Assembly: GCA_016787105.1 (NCBI GenBank) | Contig: JAEUVI010000563.1 | Location: forward strand, 1 to 5,249 | Length of the DNA: 5,249 nt | Direction of reading: 5' to 3' | Source: Chitinophagaceae bacterium | GTDB lineage: Bacteria > Bacteroidota > Bacteroidia > Chitinophagales > Chitinophagaceae | Part shown: piece by piece, positions 1 to 3,745 of the stretch | How positions within the stretch are numbered: the first letter of the stretch is position 1 | Layout: each line of letters opens with the position of its first letter | The notes under the pieces: generated by a model | Seen by the model: only the letters and a program-made list of their open reading frames with translations | Told to the model about the DNA's origin: nothing | Database searches by the model: none | Translations under genes and position numbers: made by a program

Positions 1-295
1 TGTTTCTTTCCACAGCATTGCTATGACCAAGTTGCCCTTCCGAATCCACCATTATCAGAACATTTGTAACACCCAGATCACTGGTACGTTGCTTTAATTC
101 ACGCAGGTAATTTTTGTCAGTTGGTTTATCCTGCCAGAAACCGGAAACATATTCTACCGCATCAATTCCAAAATCATTTTTTGCCCTGGCCGGAAAATCA
201 AGATTATCCAGCTTGCCGCTATAAAGTGATTCCGCTAATGAAAACTCAGCTAATGAAATTTTAAAAAATGCTGTTACTGTGCCTGCTGATTGCAT
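1..295 (-). CDS. Sugar phosphate isomerase/epimerase-like protein (TIM barrel), N-terminal 98 residues, runs off left edge
   Basis: Translating the minus strand from the ATG at 295-293 gives 98 codons without a stop down to the window edge. The protein begins MQSAGTVTAFFKISLAEFSL and continues with KLDNLDFPARAKNDFGI, DAVEYVSGFWQDKPTD, LRELKQRTSDLGV and NVLIMVDSEGQLG. This matches the first beta/alpha units of the Bacteroidota sugar phosphate isomerase/epimerase family (xylose-isomerase-like TIM barrel); SLAEFSL is the first strand and NVLIMVD a later one. The metal-binding residues would lie in the missing part, so substrate and reaction cannot be given. Members usually carry a Tat-type leader (RRxF..SAG..) followed by a hydrophobic stretch. 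Here only the MQSAGTVTA part remains, joined directly to FFKIS, and an in-frame TAA lies four codons before the ATG. It is separated by 70 bases from the transporter gene upstream on the same strand and may be co-transcribed with it. The family call is fairly sure; the start is not. Confidence 0.75.
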   Translation of the reverse strand, partial: MQSAGTVTAFFKISLAEFSLAESLYSGKLDNLDFPARAKNDFGIDAVEYVSGFWQDKPTDKNYLRELKQRTSDLGVTNVLIMVDSEGQLGHSNAVERN

Positions 296-365
296 AAAGC
301 GGTTTTAATACTTGTAAGTTAGGCAATGAAAATTCATTTTTAAAGAACACTTTCGTTTAATAAAG

Positions 366-1280
366 TTATTCTTTAGCGCCAATCGTCAAATCAACTTCTT
401 TCATCCTTCCTTTTACCTTCGACAACAACAAACCAATACTTACCAATACAATACCACTGATTGTATACATACTGATTGGTTCATGCATCCACCAGGCGGC
501 GAAAATAAAACCAAACAAAGGACAAAGAAAGAGCCAGAGACCTGCACGTATGGCATTTGTTTGCAGTAACCATAACCACAATTGTATTGCAACGATAGAT
601 ACCGGGATAGCCAGCCACCCAACCGACCAGCCGAAGGTTGCATTAAAATGATTCAATTCCCCTTTATAAAAGAACAACATGAACGGTAACAGGAACAGGC
701 CACCGAAGAATGTCTGCCAGCCATTGATGGCAAGCAACGACAACCCATCCCACTGTACGGATGAAAAATAGATGGCGGCTACTGAATAGGAAAACATGCT
801 GAATAATAAAAGCAGTAAGCCACCGGGAGTTACTGTTGCGTCTTCAAATAATGGCAATGCGGCAACGACAATGCCAGCCGCACACGTAATAAGTGAAAGT
901 CCGATAGGCAATGTCAGTTTCTTTTTTAAAAAGAAGACTGACATAAAACTGATAAAAACAGGATTGCTGGCAATCGTTAATGTTCCGATACCAGCGGACA
1001 CCCACTGCATAGCTACCACATAAATGCCGAGATAAATAGTAATGTTTAATAAGCCATAAATGGCAACCTGCTTCCACTCCATCTTTACAGGCAAGCGCTG
1101 CCGTAGCTGCACATGCGCTACAAATAAAAGTATAGCCGCTGCCAAACCGAAACGGGTAACCGCAATTACCAATGGTTGTGCAACGGCAAGACCTATTTTA
1201 GTGGCAACAGCCGCGGACGCCCAGAGTACTGCGAACAAAAATCCTGTAGCAAACCATTGAAGGTTTTTATTTGGAAGCAT
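366..1280 (-). CDS. EamA/DMT-family membrane transporter
   Basis: This complete 304-residue protein starts at ATG (1280-1278) and ends at TAA (368-366). It is a drug/metabolite transporter superfamily protein of the EamA type, which are inner-membrane permeases or exporters of small metabolites; the substrate cannot be told from sequence. Its length and ten hydrophobic segments fit the family's two tandem five-helix repeats. Approximate helices are 9-28, 37-57, 70-92, 96-117, 123-143, 153-172, 180-204, 218-239, 245-267 and 272-290. The first helix (FAVLWASAAVATKIGLA) carries the family's W-[AG]-S-x(n)-K-I-G-type signature, and the segment KKKLTLPIGLSLITCAAGIV is the typical loop into helix 5. 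The tail after the last helix is short and charged (SKVKGRMKEVD). The leader before the ATG is A/T-rich with no Shine-Dalgarno sequence, as is usual in Bacteroidota. Minus-strand neighbours are an eroded kinase upstream and the epimerase-like gene 70 bases downstream. Confidence 0.93.
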   Translation of the reverse strand: MLPNKNLQWFATGFLFAVLWASAAVATKIGLAVAQPLVIAVTRFGLAAAILLFVAHVQLRQRLPVKMEWKQVAIYGLLNITIYLGIYVVAMQWVSAGIGTLTIASNPVFISFMSVFFLKKKLTLPIGLSLITCAAGIVVAALPLFEDATVTPGGLLLLLFSMFSYSVAAIYFSSVQWDGLSLLAINGWQTFFGGLFLLPFMLFFYKGELNHFNATFGWSVGWLAIPVSIVAIQLWLWLLQTNAIRAGLWLFLCPLFGFIFAAWWMHEPISMYTISGIVLVSIGLLLSKVKGRMKEVDLTIGAKE

Positions 1281-1400
1281 TAATAAAAGTAAAAGTTATT
1301 TGGAGAATAATGAGCAGCGTCATGATCATGAATTTGCTTACAGATTGTACGAGTAATTTCATAAGTGCCTGGCTGCTTCTCAACACTTCTGTGTGCTTCA

Positions 1401-1764
1401 TCAATTAACCGGCAACTTGATTACAAATGAGGTTCCTTCTACCGGCGCGGTTATTGCGCAACACTAAAAAAGCAAATATTAAAAGCGTAGCCAGTCCGCC
1501 AATCATCGCATTTTGTCTCAACTGAACTCTTGCTTTCTCCTGTTCTTCTACCTGCTGTTGCTTGCGAAGCGTTTCCTCATAACTGAGGCACTGTATTTCA
1601 TTTGCCTTTTGCTGGTTGAAGAGGCTGTCTTTGATAGCTATCATTGCCGACTGATAGGCATAAGCACTATCTACACTGCTGATTGATTTATAGTATTCAG
1701 ATAAAAAATTGCTTGCTCCCAGCATGGCTTCTTTGAAGTCGCCCTCTTTTGCTACAGCAAAAGC
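1401..1764 (-). pseudogene. Remnant of a TPR-type sensor histidine kinase lacking its kinase core
   Basis: The open frame runs from just after an in-frame TAA (1767-1765) to TAA at 1407-1405; its only ATG is at 1725-1723, giving 106 residues. It reads as the end of a TPR region (AVAKEGDFKEAM, then EYYKSISSVDSAYAYQSAM and KDSLFNQQK), then a coiled coil (about residues 45-72 from the ATG, rich in Q, E, K, R), then a membrane helix (about 73-89) ending VLRNNR. This order is typical of Bacteroidota TPR sensor kinases just before the dimerisation/phosphoacceptor and ATPase domains. Those domains are absent. Shifting frame at about 1442 gives VEGTSFVIKLPVN followed by TGA (1403-1401), the characteristic last strand of a histidine-kinase ATPase domain. 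So both ends of the gene's 3' half survive but the roughly 200-residue catalytic middle is gone, with a frame change at the scar. Stops in all nearby frames cut off the N-terminal TPRs too. It cannot phosphorylate. Confidence 0.8.
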
Positions 1765-1813
1765 TTATGAGCTTAACTATTTGCCTGGGTAGTCCTGATA
1801 CGATAAGGATTAG

Positions 1814-1939
1814 ATGGCGAACGAAAAGCCGGAGTTTATACAGGAGCGGACACTAAAAATCAATATTTCTTACGAAATGAATATCCGAAATTTTTCTGTA
1901 AAAACGGATATAGTCTTAAAAGGAATTTTGCAGAATTAG
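1814..1939 (+). CDS. Small open frame of 41 codons, unrecognised, doubtful
   Basis: An ATG at 1814 opens a frame of 41 residues ending at TAG (1937-1939). The product begins MANEKPEFIQERTLKINISY and ends in DIVLKGILQN. It has mixed charge, no clear membrane segment and no motif I recognise. An AAGGA lies at 1805-1809, only four bases before the ATG, and a TAG directly precedes the ATG in frame. It sits in decayed sequence upstream of the kinase remnant, so it may be a chance frame. Recorded because it is the longest plus-strand frame before the RNA-like region. Confidence 0.15.
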   Translation: MANEKPEFIQERTLKINISYEMNIRNFSVKTDIVLKGILQN

Positions 1940-2031
1940 TCTTTCTCTTGTTTTCGTTAAGGAGTTATATGTAATCAGAATTCTACATTTAAATAACATG
2001 TTGTTCTATTTTTTTAGGGCTTCCTGCATCG

Positions 2032-2039
2032 TTACTTTG
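2032..2039 (+). promoter_or_regulatory. Candidate Bacteroidota-type -7 element of unit 1
   Basis: TTACTTTG matches the TAnnTTTG consensus of Bacteroidota primary sigma factors at seven of eight positions. A T-run at about 2009-2015 lies roughly where a -33 element is expected but contains no clear TTTG. Transcription would begin near 2043-2047, just before the direct-repeat array. Confidence 0.35.
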
Positions 2040-2073
2040 TATCACAACAACAGAGAAACACCAGCTAACCTTT

Positions 2074-2164
2074 TGACACCGAAACCAATTTTTTGAGAAA
2101 CCCGTTCCTTGAAAAGCCAAAACCAATCCTTTGAAAAGAGCCGAAACCTATGAAAACCCGCTAA
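2074..2164 (+). repeat. Five degenerate direct repeats, TGAAAA-gCCaAAACC type
   Basis: Copies start at 2074 (TGACACCGAAACCAA), 2094 (TGAGAAACCCG), 2110 (TGAAAAGCCAAAACCAA), 2132 (TGAAAAGAGCCGAAACC) and 2151 (TGAAAACCCG). Start-to-start distances are 20, 16, 22 and 19 bases. Two forms are visible: a long form ending CCaAAACCaa (copies 1, 3, 4) and a short form ending aACCCG (copies 2 and 5). A sixth, isolated copy of the long form lies in unit 3 at about 2830-2847 (CCTTTGAAAAACCAAAAC). The repeats are too short, too close and too variable for a CRISPR array. Confidence 0.6.
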
Positions 2165-2224
2165 ATCAAATACATGTAATGAACACCTGAAGAATGTCAA
2201 ACGAATCCTGAAATTATTTGGTTT

Positions 2225-2267
2225 GCAATTAAATAAGGCCCGTGAGTAATGGGCCTTATTTAATTGC
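2225..2267. terminator. Perfect 17-bp inverted repeat, terminator-like in both directions
   Basis: The left arm at 2225-2241 and the right arm at 2251-2267 are exact reverse complements, with a 9-base loop (GTGAGTAAT). The core AAGGCCC/GGGCCTT is flanked by A/T-rich arm ends, so in either direction a GC stem is followed by a U-rich run (TTATTTAATT). It would end unit 1 on the plus strand and could also stop minus-strand transcription. Confidence 0.7.
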
Positions 2268-2426
2268 TATAATGACATCAGGCCATTTCATCAAAACAAA
2301 AAAAATAGAAAAACACAATCACTATGAAAAAAAATCCCACATGCAAATTATGAGTGGAAACATCGCTTGTGGTAATAAACTCCTTCCCCTCGCTTAATAC
2401 ACAATAAAATAAATATGCACAGATAC

Positions 2427-2457
2427 TTGCAAGTAGCAAATTCCTGTATTAATCTTG
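2427..2457 (+). promoter_or_regulatory. Candidate Bacteroidota-type promoter of unit 2
   Basis: TTG at 2427-2429 is followed after 20 bases by TAATCTTG (2450-2457), a seven-of-eight match to TAnnTTTG. The spacing fits the Bacteroidota -33/-7 arrangement. Transcription would start near 2462-2466. Confidence 0.4.
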
Positions 2458-2463
2458 TAACGG

Positions 2464-2522
2464 TTTTTCATAGGATATTGGATTTTAAAACGGGGCTGAA
2501 TTTCTATTCCGGCCCTTTTTTT
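2464..2522 (+). ncRNA. Candidate very short RNA, unit 2
   Basis: The distance between the promoter-like pair (2427-2457) and the T-run after the hairpin (2516-2522) leaves a transcript of only about 60 nt. It has no reading frame. The block ATTTTAAAACGG (2482-2493), followed two bases later by CTGAAT, recurs in unit 3 with the same order. Either it is a very short RNA, or the promoter call is chance and the hairpin ends a longer transcript. Confidence 0.25.
2492..2522 (+). terminator. Rho-independent terminator of unit 2
   Basis: GGGCTG (2493-2498) pairs with CGGCCC (2510-2515), including one G-T wobble, and two further A-T pairs are possible across a bulge. Seven T residues (2516-2522) follow at once. 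The T-run fixes the direction as plus strand. Confidence 0.75.
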
Positions 2523-2755
2523 ATTTTCAGCATATCAAATCATTTTCCTGCCACCATAAATTACTCTTCATTTTTATAAAGCGGCATTGCGCACCATATA
2601 GCTATCTTCTGTTACCATCATTTATAATATCACATTAAAATCATGACGCTCTTTTTCTTTCCCTCTTTTAGCTAAGGTTCTTTTTATCTGTCCTGCTCAT
2701 TCGTAAATTTCCGTTATTCGCATCCGTATATAAACATCATTTTTAAGCAGTTTCA

Positions 2756-2775
2756 CGCTATGAGGTATGATAGCG
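2756..2775. promoter_or_regulatory. Short inverted repeat just upstream of the unit 3 -7 element
   Basis: CGCTAT (2756-2761) and ATAGCG (2770-2775) are perfect reverse complements separated by 8 bases. The pair ends seven bases before the TACATTTG element, in the place where a -33 element or an operator would lie. It resembles a dimer binding site by position and symmetry only. Confidence 0.3.
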
Positions 2776-2781
2776 CAGAGA

Positions 2782-2789
2782 TACATTTG
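2782..2789 (+). promoter_or_regulatory. Candidate Bacteroidota-type -7 element of unit 3
   Basis: TACATTTG matches TAnnTTTG exactly. No TTTG-like -33 element is seen at the usual distance; an inverted repeat occupies that place instead. Transcription would start near 2794-2798. Confidence 0.4.
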
Positions 2790-2794
2790 TACCA

Positions 2795-2946
2795 GTAATT
2801 CAATATCATCTGAAAGACATTTGCTAAAAACCTTTGAAAAACCAAAACAAAATCCAGTATCGTTGAATTTCCGTTTTTAATCCAAACCCGTCCAGGTTCT
2901 CTGATTAAAAATTTTAAAACGGTTGTCTGAATAAGGCAGCCGTTTT
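2795..2946 (+). ncRNA. Candidate structured small RNA or leader, unit 3
   Basis: This roughly 150-nt stretch runs from an exact TAnnTTTG element to a 13-bp hairpin and has no reading frame of note. It carries one copy of the repeat motif of unit 1 (CCTTTGAAAAACCAAAAC, about 2830-2847). A stem TTTTTAATC (2874-2882) with GATTAAAAA (2903-2911) is perfect over 9 bp and encloses a small stem AACC (2885-2888) with GGTT (2895-2898). The terminal hairpin follows directly. CCGTTTT (2871-2877) could instead pair with AAAACGG (2916-2922), the left arm of that hairpin, so two mutually exclusive folds are possible. It may be an independent small RNA or an attenuator-like leader of the RRM gene 185 bases downstream. 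Confidence 0.4.
2916..2946 (+). terminator. 13-bp hairpin ending unit 3
   Basis: The arm at 2916-2928 (AAAACGGTTGTCT) pairs with 2934-2946 (AGGCAGCCGTTTT) along its full length with two G-T wobbles and a 5-base loop. The wobbles form only in plus-strand RNA, which supports that direction. The tail GCTTTC after the stem is only weakly T-rich, though the stem itself ends in TTTT. Confidence 0.6.
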
Positions 2947-3104
2947 GCTTTCAGATGTTTCTTCTTCACCGTTATCCTTAACCCATTTTTTTATTATTTA
3001 CAATATTGGCCGGCCTGTTATCGTTTTTTTATGCTTGCTATCCGCTTTACAATAAAATGGCAATCAGTTAACTTTTATGTAACGGATGACAGTTGCGTAC
3101 CAAC

Positions 3105-3112
3105 TAAATTTG
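3105..3112 (+). promoter_or_regulatory. Candidate -7 element of the RRM gene
   Basis: TAAATTTG matches TAnnTTTG exactly and ends 19 bases before the GTG start. Transcription would start near 3118-3121, leaving a leader of only about a dozen bases. No convincing -33 element is seen. If this site is not used, the gene would have to be read from unit 3 through its hairpin. Confidence 0.35.
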
Positions 3113-3131
3113 TTGTCTTAAAACTTATTCT

Positions 3132-3383
3132 GTGTTACAATTATTTGTTGCCAATTTCGGATTCAATGTTCAGGATGAAGATCTCCGCGATTTTTTCACT
3201 CCCTACGGAGAAGTTATATCTGCAGAAGTAGTAACTGACCGGTTTACTGGTACCTCCCGTGGCTGCGGCTATGTAGTGATGAAAGAAAAGAAAGCTGCAA
3301 AAAAAGCGATTGCCGCACTACAGAATTTCCAGGTTGACAGAAACATCATGACTATCAAAGAAGCGAAAGCAGTTTCTTGTTAA
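3132..3383 (+). CDS. Small single-RRM RNA-binding protein
   Basis: This 83-residue protein starts at GTG (3132) and ends at TAA (3381-3383). It is almost entirely one RNA recognition motif, the fold used by the small Bacteroidota RNA-binding proteins that act on mRNAs and small RNAs in the cytoplasm. RNP2 is LFVANF (residues 4-9) and RNP1 is RGCGYVVM (43-50). Between them are EDLRDFFTPYGEVISAEVV and TDRFTG, close to the family pattern. RNP2 keeps its aromatic residue (Phe5) and RNP1 keeps Tyr47, but the usual Phe/Tyr at the third RNP1 position is Cys45, which may weaken RNA binding. The protein stops at KEAKAVSC and lacks the glycine-rich tail many relatives have. No ATG lies in frame before RNP2 and a stop lies at 3105-3107, so GTG is the likely start. 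It sits directly downstream of three RNA-like units on the same strand. Confidence 0.85.
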   Translation: MLQLFVANFGFNVQDEDLRDFFTPYGEVISAEVVTDRFTGTSRGCGYVVMKEKKAAKKAIAALQNFQVDRNIMTIKEAKAVSC

Positions 3384-3520
3384 TATACCAATGAATCTGA
3401 AATCTTTCGATCTTTATATACATCAAAGCAGATACTCATCTCGCTGCTTGAATTGATAAAGCAGTTTCCTTCATTGTGATCGTCAGTTTCTGACAAATCC
3501 ATTACATCTTCATCAGTCAT
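3380..3520 (-). CDS. Small acidic open frame of 46 codons, unrecognised, convergent with the RRM gene
   Basis: From ATG (3520-3518) the minus strand encodes 46 residues, beginning MTDEDVMDLSETDDHNEGN and ending DRKISDSLVY, with TAA at 3382-3380. That stop overlaps the stop of the RRM gene on the other strand, so the two frames converge tail to tail. The product is strongly acidic at its N-terminus, with two Cys and no membrane segment; I do not recognise it. The same frame stays open a further 13 codons upstream before a TGA, and an adjacent frame holds a 20-codon stretch (MKRAIGAKEPLLDSDEPGLY), so this may be the end of a larger, frameshifted gene. It could also be a chance frame. Confidence 0.25.
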   Translation of the reverse strand: MTDEDVMDLSETDDHNEGNCFINSSSEMSICFDVYKDRKISDSLVY

Positions 3521-3692
3521 TAGTTCCGGTTTTTTCAATACAGTCCAGGTTCGTCACTATCCAATAATGGTTCCTTGGCACCAATAGCTCTTTTCATCGC
3601 GGCCAGCTAACACGCATGCTGATACCAATTTCTTTGCAAAAATCTTTTGCACCCAAAATGAAATAAACAGTTACTCTAAAAATTTAAAAATA
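3521..3692. other. Non-coding or degraded stretch between the RRM gene and the terminator
   Basis: Minus-strand fragments of protein-like character occur here in different frames (ILGAKDFCKEIGISMRVSWPR, then MKRAIGAKEPLLDSDEPGLY), each ended by a stop. They could be pieces of one decayed small gene that also contributed the 46-codon frame at 3380-3520, but I cannot name a family. On the plus strand nothing is seen. The only nearby inverted repeat, AAGCAG/CTGCTT at 3426-3449, has no T-run and does not look like a terminator. Confidence 0.3.
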
Positions 3693-3716
3693 AAAAGGGC
3701 CTTCGAAGGCCCTTTT
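3693..3716. terminator. Bidirectional terminator between convergent transcripts
   Basis: The 24 bases at 3693-3716 form a perfect palindrome (AAAAGGGCCTTC and its complement), folding into a stem of about 10 bp with a TCGA loop. Each strand shows A-run, GC stem, T-run, so it can end the plus-strand RRM transcript and the minus-strand FG-GAP transcript, whose stop codon lies 30 bases away. Confidence 0.85.
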
Positions 3717-3745
3717 CCATCCTATGTAATCCTGACCCTATGTGC

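Larger units (their letters stand above)
2043..2267 (+). ncRNA. Candidate small RNA or orphan leader, unit 1
   Basis: A transcript of about 225 nt is suggested by the promoter-like element at 2032-2039 and the terminator-like perfect hairpin at 2225-2267. Between them is no usable reading frame. The 5' half is an A- and C-rich direct-repeat array with few U or G residues, which would stay single-stranded; the middle (2165-2224) is A/T-rich with only a weak CAAAC/GTTTG pairing (2198-2202 with 2221-2225). An unpaired repeat array followed by a strong terminator fits an RNA that binds a protein or other RNAs. An alternative is a leader whose gene was lost. I do not recognise a known RNA family. 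Confidence 0.35.
1940..3131 (+). other. About 1.2 kb without a convincing protein gene; holds three promoter-plus-hairpin units
   Basis: No frame in this stretch has a recognisable product; the few ATG-started frames are very short (for example M-K-T-R-stop at 2150-2164). It is A/T-rich with islands of higher GC that coincide with hairpins. Along the plus strand, TAnnTTTG-like elements at 2032, 2450, 2782 and 3105 alternate with hairpins at 2225-2267, 2492-2515 and 2916-2946. The parts 2268-2420 and 2523-2750 show nothing I can name. The layout, promoter then hairpin repeated three times followed by an RRM protein gene, suggests small RNAs or orphan leader RNAs; this is inference. Confidence 0.5.

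Noticed and set aside
325..338. AATGAA/TTCATT inverted repeat between epimerase and transporter as a terminator
   Set aside because: Only A/T pairs with a two-base gap, too weak to form a stable hairpin; the two genes may be co-transcribed.
796..1260. Plus-strand open frames of 66-75 codons across the transporter gene
   Set aside because: They lie antisense to the well-supported EamA gene, have low-complexity composition (many Thr, Ala, Asn) and no recognisable motif; they are shadows.
1281..1404. Third minus-strand frame reading LIDEAHRSVEKQPGTYEITRT
   Set aside because: Protein-like in composition but lacks an ATG and is bounded by stops on both sides; no family is recognised.
2074..2164. 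CRISPR array
   Set aside because: Repeats are short, degenerate and spaced 16-22 bases start to start with no room for spacers; no cas genes are near.
3008..3018. GGCCGGCC followed by a T-run near 3025 as a terminator
   Set aside because: The 8-base palindrome has no loop and cannot fold on itself into a stable stem, and the T-run is several bases away.
1940..3131. tRNA or rRNA genes in the gene-poor centre
   Set aside because: No cloverleaf with a GGTTCGAATCC-like T arm and no rRNA core sequences were seen on either strand.
3031..3231. Plus-strand 66-codon ATG frame overlapping the RRM gene
   Set aside because: It overlaps the RRM start in another frame and shows no motif; the RRM frame has RNP1 and RNP2.
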